Source of the DNA: Bacillota bacterium
Lineage (GTDB): Bacteria; Bacillota_E; Sulfobacillia; Sulfobacillales; JAIMBI01
Assembly (NCBI GenBank): GCA_021828405.1
Contig: JAKARZ010000043.1
Location: 1-16,865, forward strand
Direction: 5' to 3'
Length of the DNA stretch: 16,865 nucleotides
In this document: positions 1 through 6,591 of the stretch, one piece after another
How positions within the stretch are numbered: the stretch's first letter is position 1
How the letters are laid out: every line of letters starts with the position of its first letter
Notes under the pieces: model-generated
What the model saw: only the letters and a program-made list of their open reading frames with translations
Databases searched by the model: none
Told to the model about the DNA's origin: nothing
Made by a program: the position numbers and the translations under genes

Positions 1-2
1 TG

Positions 3-734
3 GCCGAAGAATTTCAGGACAGCCGCGTGATTCCGCGCGGCATGTTCATGGCGCTGGGGCTGGTGACGGTGGCCTTTGGCCTGTTTGCCCTGGCAGCCCA
101 GATGGTGCTGCCGGCGCACGGGCTCGCCACGAGCCCCGTGCCCCAGCTGTTGCTGGGCCGCACGGTGCTGGGCGGATGGGGATTTTGGTGGATGGTGGTC
201 GTGAGCCTCACCACGGCCATGACCACCTTCAATGGGGGGCTGGCCACGGCGTCGCGCTTTCTCTACGCCGCGGCGCGGGAGCGCCTGCTGCCGCCCGTCC
301 TGTCGCGACTGAACGATCGGCTGGTGCCCAAAAACGCCCTGGTGGCCCTGGCGGCTGGCGCGCTGGTGCTGGCGGTGGTGGTTTATGCCACGGGGGTGTA
401 CACGCTCCTGATCAACGTGGGGGCGGCCGTGGAGTCGTTCATGTACGCACTGGCTGCCTGGCTGGTGCTGTCCCTCAGGCACCGAGAACCCCATCGTCGG
501 CGGACGTTTCGCGTCCCGGGCCTCCCCTGGGCGACCATTCTGACCATGGTGGTGTTTGTCGGGTTGGGGGTGGGCGCCGCCACCACCGCCAGCGGGATTC
601 CGGGACCGGTTCCGTGGCCGCTAGTGTTTGTCGTGGCACTCACCGGCCTCGCCCTGTGGTACGTCCGCCGCATCGTGCCCCGGCTCAAGGCGCCAGTGCG
701 CCCCCCAGCCGCTCCCGCGAGGCCCGAGGTCTAA
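3..734 (+). CDS. APC-family amino-acid permease, C-terminal part (5' end outside window)
   Basis: The reading frame is open to the left edge (in frame from base 3), so the 243 residues seen are the C-terminal portion of a longer transporter. APC permeases usually have 12 membrane helices and about 450-500 residues, so roughly half is missing. Hydrophobic segments alternate with short basic loops: about five or six helices are visible, followed by a hydrophilic Pro/Ala/Arg-rich tail. The stretch TTAMTTFNGGLATASRFLYAAARER resembles the TM8 region and following cytoplasmic loop of APC transporters, where residues such as S-R-x-x-Y/F-A are conserved. The segment ending RRTFRVPGLPW is also typical. 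It presumably imports or exchanges an amino acid across the cytoplasmic membrane; the substrate cannot be read from the sequence. The GTG at 27 is internal and not the start. Family assignment is confident, specificity unknown. Confidence 0.85.
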   Translation, partial: AEEFQDSRVIPRGMFMALGLVTVAFGLFALAAQMVLPAHGLATSPVPQLLLGRTVLGGWGFWWMVVVSLTTAMTTFNGGLATASRFLYAAARERLLPPVLSRLNDRLVPKNALVALAAGALVLAVVVYATGVYTLLINVGAAVESFMYALAAWLVLSLRHREPHRRRTFRVPGLPWATILTMVVFVGLGVGAATTASGIPGPVPWPLVFVVALTGLALWYVRRIVPRLKAPVRPPAAPARPEV

Positions 735-792
735 ACCGCCGCGCGCGGCGTAGCTTCTCCGGAGAGCGAAGGGCAAACCGGGGGGGACAGGC

Positions 793-1917
793 ATGCTGGG
801 GTTGAAGTCCCTGCTGAGCTGGGCGGCCGGTCTGTTGGCGGCGTCGCTGGTGTTGGTGGCGGTGGCGCCCGACGCGCGGGCCGCCGCGGCGAAATTTCTG
901 ACGTTTGATCGGGCGTTGCTGGCGGGATCCTACCTGCCGGCCCCCGCGCCGGCGGCGCCGCGCCACCTGCCGGCCGCGGCATCGGTGGAGGGCAGCCAGG
1001 GACTGCCGCCCGGATTGGTGCTGGGCTATTTGACCAATTCCCCGACGGCGCCCGGCGCGATTAGCTTCGTGAAGTCCTTCCTGCCCGCCTTGAACGGCTT
1101 CATTACGTTTTGGTACCGGATCAACAGCGCGGGGCAGGTGTCGGGCGGGACCAACACGGCGCTCCTCACGTGGGCCGGCCAGCACCATCTGGTGACGTTT
1201 GCCTTGGTGCGCAACAGCGCCGGGGCGTCGGTTTTCACCCCGCTGTTGGCTAGTGCGGCCGCACGCGCGGCCGCCACCCGCAATTTGCTCGCGCTCGTGA
1301 CCACCAACGGGTACACGGGCGTGAACTTGGACTGGGAAGGCATTGCGCCGCAAGACCGGACTTTGTTTACCGCGTTCGTCCAGCACCTGACCCAGGTGTT
1401 TCACGCGCACGGCAAAGACGTGACCCTCTCCATCCCGGCGGAAACCCAAAGCGACCCGGCCAGCGGCTGGACCGGCGCCTACAGTTATCCGGCGCTGGGT
1501 CGGGCGGCGGACCTCTTGATGATCATGGCATACGACCAGCACAACCAGAACAGCGGGGCGGGGCCGGTGGCGTCCCCGGGGTGGGTGGAGGCGGTGCTGA
1601 AGTATGCCGTGTCCACCATGCCGCTGCGCAAGGTGGTGCTGGGGGTGCCGGGGTACGGCTACGTGTGGTCCAGCGCGGGGAATCAAGCGCTCACCTGGAG
1701 TCAGGCGGAGGCGCTGGCGCATGAGTACGGCCAGCAGATGGCCGCCGCCAGTGGCCACTTCAGCTACACGGCCGCGGGCGTCAGCCACACCGTGTATTTC
1801 GAGAACCAGACCACGTTTCTGTCCAAGGTCACTATGGCCACGGGCCTGCAGCTGGCGGGCATCGCCCTGTGGCGCCTGGGCATCGAGGACCCCCACATCT
1901 GGAATCTGCTGAACTAG
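793..1917 (+). CDS. Secreted GH18-family glycoside hydrolase (YaaH/SleL-like)
   Basis: A 374-residue protein with a cleavable-looking signal peptide: basic MLGLK start, hydrophobic core at residues 9-25, and an A-R-A type site near residue 31. A Pro/Ala-rich linker follows, then a GH18 TIM barrel from about residue 75. The catalytic strand reads GVNLDWE, with the general acid Glu at residue 182 and the supporting Asp at 180; the first two Asp of the classic DxxDxDxE motif are replaced, and Asn at the second position is common in the YaaH/spore-cortex branch. LMIMAYDQH and the C-terminal GIALWRLGIEDP are further YaaH-type signatures. No LysM repeats are present, unlike B. subtilis YaaH/SleL, so any cell-wall targeting must differ. 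The likely substrate is a beta-1,4 N-acetylglucosamine polymer such as peptidoglycan or chitin. A G-rich Shine-Dalgarno (781-786) precedes ATG 793. Confidence 0.85.
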   Translation: MLGLKSLLSWAAGLLAASLVLVAVAPDARAAAAKFLTFDRALLAGSYLPAPAPAAPRHLPAAASVEGSQGLPPGLVLGYLTNSPTAPGAISFVKSFLPALNGFITFWYRINSAGQVSGGTNTALLTWAGQHHLVTFALVRNSAGASVFTPLLASAAARAAATRNLLALVTTNGYTGVNLDWEGIAPQDRTLFTAFVQHLTQVFHAHGKDVTLSIPAETQSDPASGWTGAYSYPALGRAADLLMIMAYDQHNQNSGAGPVASPGWVEAVLKYAVSTMPLRKVVLGVPGYGYVWSSAGNQALTWSQAEALAHEYGQQMAAASGHFSYTAAGVSHTVYFENQTTFLSKVTMATGLQLAGIALWRLGIEDPHIWNLLN

Positions 1918-2120
1918 CGCCGCCGTATAAATGCGCGGGACTGCAAGCGCGCCTGACTGGCTCCAGGAGCTCCCTTACGAGCGGGACGCTCGCGATCCAC
2001 GTGCGGCCGCTGTTGACGCTCGTGAATGTCGCGCGCGCGCCCGTCGTCAACTGCCGCATCACCGCCCAGGTGTCACGGTGAGGCTGACTCCCCTCGGTTC
2101 CCAGGCGAGGGTCCAGGGAA

Positions 2121-2159
2121 GGCGGCGGAGTTAGGACCTGGACTCCAGGTGTCGCCGCC
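2121..2159. terminator. Composite inverted repeat, candidate bidirectional terminator
   Basis: Outer arms GGCGGCG (2121-2127) and CGCCGCC (2153-2159) enclose an inner perfect hairpin ACCTGG-act-CCAGGT (2136-2150). It lies between the 3' ends of the GH18 gene (+) and the minus-strand gene ending at 2223, where a shared terminator would be expected. No U-run follows on either strand, so the call is tentative. The rest of the 305-base gap 1918-2222 holds only short GC-rich inverted repeats (for example GCGCG 1933-1937 with CGCGC 1948-1952) and no gene that I can support. Confidence 0.35.
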
Positions 2160-2222
2160 ATTGGGCGTTTGATTCCCCAAGAGCTTATGGGATCGCATGG
2201 TCACCTCGGCAAGCGGGCAGGG

Positions 2223-2696
2223 TCACGGCAGCGCCGCCGTCGTGTGGGCCCCGTAGGCCGCCACCAGCCAATGCTGCTTGGACCCCGCCTGAACCGTCAG
2301 GCTGATAGGGTGCGTGGCTTGGGGCAGGGCGTTTTCATAGAGAATGCCCTGGCACTGGACGAGATACGTGATTTGGCCCATCCGAATGTTGACGTGGCTT
2401 CCGCCGATGCAGGCCAGCAGCACGGCGTCGGATCGCCGCGCGGGGGCGAAGGTTCCCAGGCGGGCACTGCCGGCGCCTTCCTCCGGCGCGATGAACACCG
2501 TGATGGCGGCGGTAGACTTTGCTGGCCCCACGTAGGTCGGGAGGCCGCTCACCTCTGCGAGCCTGGGGCTGGCGGCGGACCCCACCCAGGGCCAGCGAAG
2601 GCGGACGCCGCCGTTCACGAGCAGCAGAATCGCCGCCATGGCGACGCCCAGGGGAGGCCAGATCGAGCGGTCGCGGCTTTGTCGGCCGAAAGCCAT
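2223..2696 (-). CDS. Membrane-anchored hypothetical exported protein
   Basis: A 157-residue protein that I do not recognise. The start is set by a near-perfect Shine-Dalgarno (AGGAGGTGACC, seen as its complement at 2699-2709) just before ATG 2696. A basic N-terminus (residues 1-10) is followed by one hydrophobic helix (about 14-28), giving an N-in anchor or uncleaved signal with the remaining 125 residues outside. The exported part has two cysteines, C96 and C115, in the contexts LLACIGG and LVQCQGI, spaced as in small beta-rich exported domains where they could form a disulfide. The C-terminus (residues after 130) alternates polar and hydrophobic residues like a final beta strand. It is divergent from the lipoprotein gene at 2974, with about 280 bases between the starts, so the two may be co-regulated. 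Coding status is well supported by the ribosome-binding site and composition; function is unknown. Confidence 0.7.
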   Translation of the reverse strand: MAFGRQSRDRSIWPPLGVAMAAILLLVNGGVRLRWPWVGSAASPRLAEVSGLPTYVGPAKSTAAITVFIAPEEGAGSARLGTFAPARRSDAVLLACIGGSHVNIRMGQITYLVQCQGILYENALPQATHPISLTVQAGSKQHWLVAAYGAHTTAALP

Positions 2697-2747
2697 CCGG
2701 TCACCTCCTGGGGTTCCGCCGCGTGTCCGCCGCCTGTGAGATTGCAG

Positions 2748-2756
2748 TGCTATAAT
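2748..2756 (+). promoter_or_regulatory. Extended -10 promoter element (TGCTATAAT)
   Basis: TGC-TATAAT at 2748-2756 is an exact extended -10 motif (TGn plus consensus TATAAT) in the gap between two divergent genes. No good -35 lies 16-18 bases upstream, which is normal for extended -10 promoters. It would transcribe the lipoprotein gene at 2974 with a leader of about 200 nt. On the opposite strand the same bases read TATTAT and could serve the minus-strand gene starting at 2696. I saw no other feature in 2757-2956. Confidence 0.5.
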
Positions 2757-2973
2757 ACGGCGCAGTCGCCGAGCCCACGCACCGCCGATGGCTCGAGACG
2801 CTGCCGAAGCGGTGTGCCTGGCTTGGAGCCCCCAACTTGTTGGACGCATGCACAGGAATCGACTTCGTGCGGCTGGGGCCGAGGACCGTCGGGTTGGGCC
2901 GCCCGATGCTGGCGGTGGCCTTCGGCCCCAAGCCAGACGCCAATGCACTGTATTTTGAGGAGGTTCCTGGCCG

Positions 2974-3510
2974 ATGGCAACCGCGCGCCGCGAGGCGTGG
3001 GTCCTGGCCCCGGTGCTTGTGGTCGCGCTCGCCGCGGGATGCGCGTTCAGCCCCGCGTCCAGTGCTCCAGCCGTGTCGGTCAAAACCTCGCCCGCTGCGG
3101 AGCGTGCCCTGCCGCCGTCGGTGGCCCCCTTCGTGCACGACGTCGCGTTCGCGGTTGCTATGCCCGCGAATTTGCCCAGCGGTCTGTCCAAGGAGCCGTC
3201 GGCCACCGTCATTGGAACGAGGACGAGCCCGCTCGTGACCCACGCCCTAGTGCTGACGTATGCGCCCAGCGGGGCCGGTGGGCCGTCGCTGGAAATCAGC
3301 GAGTCGGAGTTGAACGAATCTCCCTCGGGCGGCGGTCTTACCCCCGTGACGGTGGGTGGCCATCGCGCTGAGATCCGAGCGCTGGCGGGAAAGGCGCCGG
3401 TGCCTCCCTTGGCGCTGTGGGTCCGGGCCCATGGCGTGAGTTTCACCTTGCTGTCCCAAAACCTCAGCCGTGCGGCCCTTGTGCGGATCGCCCAATCGCT
3501 GGTGAACTGA
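2974..3510 (+). CDS. Putative lipoprotein with DUF4367-like C-terminal region
   Basis: A 178-residue protein with a textbook lipoprotein signal: basic start, hydrophobic core VLAPVLVVALAAGC, and lipobox LAAG-C with the lipidated cysteine at residue 23. A low-complexity Ser/Ala/Pro linker follows. The remainder resembles the membrane-distal domain found in DUF4367-type and anti-sigma-like exported proteins: a VTVGGHRAEI strand, then ALWVRAHGVSFTLLSQ, ending in LSRAALVRIAQSLVN, which looks like the usual final helix 'ls-xx-l-x-ia-xS-L'. Family resemblance is from memory and approximate. GAGGAGGT at 2957-2964 gives a 9-base spacing to ATG 2974, fixing the start. It is anchored on the outer face of the membrane; role unknown. 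The neighbouring divergent gene also encodes a small exported protein. Confidence 0.7.
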   Translation: MATARREAWVLAPVLVVALAAGCAFSPASSAPAVSVKTSPAAERALPPSVAPFVHDVAFAVAMPANLPSGLSKEPSATVIGTRTSPLVTHALVLTYAPSGAGGPSLEISESELNESPSGGGLTPVTVGGHRAEIRALAGKAPVPPLALWVRAHGVSFTLLSQNLSRAALVRIAQSLVN

Positions 3511-3514
3511 CGGA

Positions 3515-3567
3515 GGCTGGCGGCTGCGCTTCCGTATTGGCCCGCATTCACCCATCCAGCCGCAGCC
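3515..3567. terminator. Long-loop stem between convergent genes, candidate terminator
   Basis: GGCTG-g-CGGCTG (3515-3526, one bulged G) pairs with CAGCCG-CAGCC (3557-3567), giving an 11-bp stem with a 30-nt loop. It begins four bases after the stop of the lipoprotein gene and faces the end of the minus-strand thpR gene, so it could terminate both. No U-tract is present. Confidence 0.35.
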
Positions 3568-3624
3568 GGTGGCGTGCGAGCCGCGCCCTGAGGTGATGTC
3601 CAGCCGGCGGGCGCTGGGGCGCGG

Positions 3625-4170
3625 TCAGGGGCGCCGCGCACTCCACATGTGCAGCGGCGTGTGCAGCGCACCCCGGCGCGACAAATGACTCTCATATAGC
3701 ACCAGGCGATTTAGGGGAAACGTAACGGCTATGGGCGGGAGCCGATTCCAGTGGCCGGTCTGCCGGGGTCGCAGGAGGGTGAGATGGGGAACCAGCCTCG
3801 GGGCAAAGGGACCCAGGTCGTGGAGCTGAAACGCCAGGCGCTCGTACAAGGTATGCAGAGGGGCCGCAGGGCGGTCGGGGCCAATCCCGACCGCCGATGG
3901 TGTCCACTTGTCGGGGAGCCCCACCCAGCGGGTCAGTCGGAGCGCCGGCCACGGGAACGTGGCCGTGGCCGCCGTGACCGCTCGGTCCAGAAAGTCCAGG
4001 AAATCCTGGTTCAAGTGCACCCCGTCGCCCAGGAACAGCAAGGTCATATGCAATTGGTGCACCGGTACCGGCCGTCCCTCGAACTCGGCATCGGCCAGGG
4101 CAGCCGCCAATCGGGCCGCATTGGCCTCCACCATCGCGTTCGCGGGAAAGGCCAGGAACACGCGTGCCAC
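3625..4170 (-). CDS. thpR: RNA 2',3'-cyclic phosphodiesterase (2H phosphoesterase, LigT/ThpR family)
   Basis: A 181-residue protein of the 2H phosphoesterase superfamily, matching the usual 175-190 residues. It has two catalytic H-x-T motifs: HMTLLFLG (H41, T43) and HLTLLRP (H129, T131). It opens with VFLAFPAN, typical of the family's first strand. Members hydrolyse 2',3'-cyclic phosphates on RNA to 2'-phosphates, and some ligate 2'-5' tRNA halves in vitro. The start is GTG 4170: an AGAGGAGG Shine-Dalgarno lies 7 bases upstream on the minus strand, whereas the longer open frame to 4461 has no credible start signal and runs into the ctsR promoter. It is transcribed divergently from the ctsR operon and convergently with the lipoprotein gene. 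Family is confident, physiological substrate unknown. Confidence 0.9.
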   Translation of the reverse strand: MARVFLAFPANAMVEANAARLAAALADAEFEGRPVPVHQLHMTLLFLGDGVHLNQDFLDFLDRAVTAATATFPWPALRLTRWVGLPDKWTPSAVGIGPDRPAAPLHTLYERLAFQLHDLGPFAPRLVPHLTLLRPRQTGHWNRLPPIAVTFPLNRLVLYESHLSRRGALHTPLHMWSARRP

Positions 4171-4195
4171 CGCGACGCCTCCTCTCTGATTGCTC

Positions 4196-4215
4196 GCCGC
4201 CGTGACAGCGGCGGC
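4196..4215. repeat. Perfect 7-bp inverted repeat in the thpR leader
   Basis: GCCGCCG (4196-4202) and CGGCGGC (4209-4215) flank a 6-base loop just upstream of the thpR ribosome-binding site. It could be a leader hairpin of thpR mRNA. The rest of 4216-4424 holds a short stem (GGGCC 4376-4380 with GGCCC 4384-4388) and a TAACGTTA palindrome, but no gene. Confidence 0.3.
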
Positions 4216-4424
4216 ACGACTCTGCCGTAACGTTACACACTGGCCGCGCGGGTCCTGCCGGCGATCCCATTCATCCGGCAAATTTAGGCGGGCGGAGGTT
4301 CGGTGTGGCTGAAGACCAGGAGCCCGCGGCCGATCCGATCGCCTCTTCGAAGTTTCGCACAGGGTCCAGCCCTGCGGGCCGCGGGCCCGGCAACAAAAAA
4401 CTTCGTGGCGCCCCGCGAATCCCC

Positions 4425-4452
4425 TTGACACCCTGTGGAGGGGCCGTAGAAT
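4425..4452 (+). promoter_or_regulatory. Sigma-A-type promoter of the ctsR operon
   Basis: TTGACA (4425-4430, perfect -35) and TAGAAT (4447-4452, five of six to TATAAT) are separated by 16 bases. The predicted start of transcription falls at about 4458-4460, on top of the CtsR-like repeats, as expected for repression by blocking polymerase. Confidence 0.8.
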
Positions 4453-4455
4453 TAA

Positions 4456-4478
4456 GGTCAAGAAAAGACAAAGTCAAA
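4456..4478 (+). promoter_or_regulatory. CtsR-type operator (tandem GGTCAAA-like heptads)
   Basis: The CtsR box consensus is a direct heptad repeat, RGTCAAA-nAn-RGTCAAA. Here GGTCAAG (4456-4462), AAA, then AGACAAA (4466-4472) form the expected pair with a 3-base gap, and a third overlapping copy AGTCAAA (4472-4478) follows. Location across the predicted transcription start, directly before ctsR, supports autoregulation of the operon. Two heptads are imperfect. Confidence 0.75.
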
Positions 4479-4511
4479 GCGTCGATTGCTCGAGAGGAAG
4501 GAGGGGGCAGC

Positions 4512-4994
4512 ATGGCTACCTTGAGCGACGCCATCGAAGAATACTTGTTGCAACAACTGGCGCGCCCGGGGGTGGTCGCGCTTGAGATCCAGCGCGCCGA
4601 AGTGGCGGAGCGATTCGGATGCGTGCCCTCGCAAGTGACGTATGTGCTGGTGACCCGGTTCACGCCGGCGCGCGGCTTTCTGGTGGAAGCGCGCCGCGGC
4701 GGCGGCGGGGGTATCCGCATCTCGCGCATTCGCGTGGGTGCGGAAAGCGTGCTCCGGCTGCTGGCGGCGGGGCCGGGCATCGACCAGCGGCGCGCCGCCG
4801 ACGTGGTGCGGGGCTTGGCGGCCCAGCGCTGGATGACCGCCCGTGAGGCGCGCATCATCCTGGCGGCGCTGGACCGGGACGTGCTGGACCTCCCGGTGAC
4901 AGAGCGGGACCGGGTGCGGGGGCGCCTTTTGGGCGCCATGATCCTGGCGCTGATGGCGGACGAGGCGGCCGATGTAGAGGAGGCGAAGTCGTGA
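4512..4994 (+). CDS. ctsR: Transcriptional repressor CtsR (class III heat-shock regulator)
   Basis: A 160-residue protein, close to the usual 150-155. The N-terminal winged helix-turn-helix is recognisable from ERFGCVPSQVTYVLVTRF (compare ExFxCxPSQxNYVLxTRF) and the wing RGGGGG-IRI starting at R62. The C-terminal half (about 80-150) is the helical dimer/ McsB-contact domain. CtsR represses clp genes and its own operon at low temperature; heat weakens DNA binding through the glycine-rich wing, and McsA/McsB/ClpC control its inactivation and turnover. The first downstream gene, mcsA, starts at an overlapping GTGA, indicating translational coupling. A GGAAGGAGG Shine-Dalgarno precedes ATG 4512. 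Unusual: the wing carries five glycines, with Gly where Tyr is usual (residue 67). Confidence 0.95.
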   Translation: MATLSDAIEEYLLQQLARPGVVALEIQRAEVAERFGCVPSQVTYVLVTRFTPARGFLVEARRGGGGGIRISRIRVGAESVLRLLAAGPGIDQRRAADVVRGLAAQRWMTAREARIILAALDRDVLDLPVTERDRVRGRLLGAMILALMADEAADVEEAKS

Positions 4995-5497
4995 GCGTGA
5001 TGTGTGAACGGTGCGGGAAGCGGCCCGCAGCGCTGCAGGTGACAGAGGTGAAGGACGGCGAGCGGCGCGAGCACCACCTGTGCGAGCCGTGCGCACGCCA
5101 GGAGGGCGCGCTGCTGCCGGTGCTGTCGCTGGCGCACATTTTGGGGGGGTTGGTGCCGCTGGAGTCCCCCGAGGGGGCGGGTGAGGCGCTTCCGGGCGGG
5201 CCCTCCTGCCCCGAGTGCGGATGGACCGGTGCGCAGATTCAGCACACGGGCCAGATGGGCTGCCCTCACTGCTACGAGGTGTTTGGCCGCTGGGTGGATC
5301 CGGTGGTGCGCCGCATCCACGGATCCAATGAACACCGCGGCAAGATTCCATCGCGTACGGGGCAGAAGGTCCGCCGGCAGCGGACGCTGTCGCTGCTGCG
5401 CAGTCAGCTCCGCGACGCCGTGGCCCAGGAAGAGTTTGAGCGCGCCGCCGAGCTCCGAGACCAGATTCGCGCGCAACAAGAGACGGAGGAGGCGTGA
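4991..5497 (+). CDS. mcsA: McsA, zinc-finger activator of McsB
   Basis: A 168-residue protein with four CXXC pairs, C5/C8, C30/C33, C72/C75 and C90/C93, expected to bind two zinc ions. A C-terminal UVR-type helical hairpin (about 134-165, containing LRDAVAQEEFERAAELRDQIR) follows. McsA binds and stimulates the protein arginine kinase McsB and modulates CtsR. It begins with GTG 4991, overlapping the ctsR stop by four bases (GTGA), and ends overlapping an in-frame GTG near mcsB, so the three small genes are translationally coupled. Length and domain order match the family. Confidence 0.93.
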   Translation: MSVMCERCGKRPAALQVTEVKDGERREHHLCEPCARQEGALLPVLSLAHILGGLVPLESPEGAGEALPGGPSCPECGWTGAQIQHTGQMGCPHCYEVFGRWVDPVVRRIHGSNEHRGKIPSRTGQKVRRQRTLSLLRSQLRDAVAQEEFERAAELRDQIRAQQETEEA

Positions 5498-5499
5498 CG

Positions 5500-6549
5500 A
5501 TGGCAGCGGAAACAGCCTGGATGCAGGCGACCGGGCCCGATGGCGATGTCGTGATGGCAAGCCGGGTGCGCCTTGCCCGCAACTTGCAGGGAGTCCCGTT
5601 TCCCGTCCACCTGGACCGAGAGCGCGGACGGGCGATGACCGACCGCGTGCTGGAGGCGGTGGGCCGCCTGTCGGCCGACTGGCAGCTGAAGCCGGTGCGG
5701 CTGGAGACGCTGTCTCCCCTCGACCGCCAGATCTTGGTGGAAAAGCATCTGGCCAGTCCGTTGCTGGTGGCGGATCCGATTCGCTTCGAGGCAGTGGTCA
5801 CCGATAGGCGTGAAACGGTCAGTGTCATGGTGGGGGAAGAAGACCACCTGCGCATTCAGGTGCTGTTGCCGGGTCTTGGGCTGTCGGAGGCCTGGAGCGT
5901 GGCGGACCGCTTGGACGATGCCTTGGAAGAGCAGCTCGACTTTGCGTTTGATGCGGACCACGGTTATCTGACGGCATACCCGACGAACGTGGGCACGGGC
6001 TTGCGCGCCTCCGTGATGGTTCACCTGCCGGCCCTGGTGCTGACGCGGGAGGCCGGGGGCTTATTTAACACGCTGGCGCAGACCGGCGTGGTGGTGCGCG
6101 GCCTGTACGGCGAGGGCAGCGAGGGACGGGGCAGTATCTTTCAAATTTCCAACCAGGTGTCGCTTGGCCGATCCGAAGAGGAGATGGTGCATGCGCTGAC
6201 CGTTGTGGCCGAACAGGTGGTGGGCCGTGAGCGGCACGCCCGGCAGCAACTTGAAAAAGCCGCCCCCATCGCGCTGGCGGATCGGGTGGGCCGGGCGTTC
6301 GGGGTGCTGGGCCATGCCCGCGTCCTGACTTCGGAGGAAGCGCTGCAACTGTTGTCCGATGTGCAACTGGGCGTGTCGCTGGGACTCCTGCCTGCATTTC
6401 GGGAGGCCACGTTCAGCGAACTGGTGAGCCTCACTCGCCCGGGGCTCCTGCAACGCCAGGCCGGCCGTGAGCTGGACGCGGGTGAGCGCGATCGCATTCG
6501 CGCGGACTTGATTCAGGAGCACCTCACCAGCCGGCTGGGGGCCGCCTGA
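5500..6549 (+). CDS. mcsB: Protein arginine kinase McsB (with Tyr at the usual active-site Cys)
   Basis: A 349-residue ATP:guanido phosphotransferase that phosphorylates arginines in CtsR and in damaged proteins, marking them for ClpCP. Seen motifs: SRVRLARNL (residues 21-29, nucleotide binding), GEEDHLRIQ (catalytic Glu region), PTNVGTGLRASVM, QISNQVSLG and the allosteric phospho-arginine motif RDRIRA near the C-terminus. ATG 5500 is preferred because GGAGGAGG (5485-5492) sits 7 bases before it, but only 1 base before the alternative GTG 5494, which overlaps the mcsA stop. Odd: the conserved CPTN cysteine (Cys167 in B. subtilis, whose Ser mutant is inactive) is Tyr160 here (codon TAC 5977-5979). 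Everything else suggests a maintained gene, so the kinase may use different chemistry, be weakened, or act as a scaffold. Confidence 0.93.
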   Translation: MAAETAWMQATGPDGDVVMASRVRLARNLQGVPFPVHLDRERGRAMTDRVLEAVGRLSADWQLKPVRLETLSPLDRQILVEKHLASPLLVADPIRFEAVVTDRRETVSVMVGEEDHLRIQVLLPGLGLSEAWSVADRLDDALEEQLDFAFDADHGYLTAYPTNVGTGLRASVMVHLPALVLTREAGGLFNTLAQTGVVVRGLYGEGSEGRGSIFQISNQVSLGRSEEEMVHALTVVAEQVVGRERHARQQLEKAAPIALADRVGRAFGVLGHARVLTSEEALQLLSDVQLGVSLGLLPAFREATFSELVSLTRPGLLQRQAGRELDAGERDRIRADLIQEHLTSRLGAA

Positions 6550-6591
6550 CGAGGGAGAACCGCAGAAGCACGAACAAAGGAGGAAGCGAAG

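Noticed and set aside
685..1896. A 403-codon minus-strand frame opposite the GH18 gene
   Set aside because: It is an antisense shadow; the plus strand has a signal peptide, GH18 motifs and a ribosome-binding site.
2837..3238. A 133-codon plus-strand ORF upstream of the lipoprotein gene
   Set aside because: It overlaps the lipoprotein gene in another frame, has no ribosome-binding site at its start, and becomes Arg/Pro/Ser-rich, as shadows do. Its first 45 codons could be a gene remnant but I cannot support it.
4271..5560. Long minus-strand frames opposite ctsR and mcsA
   Set aside because: They are GC-rich antisense shadows of well-recognised genes, with Arg/Ser/Pro-heavy composition and no start signals.
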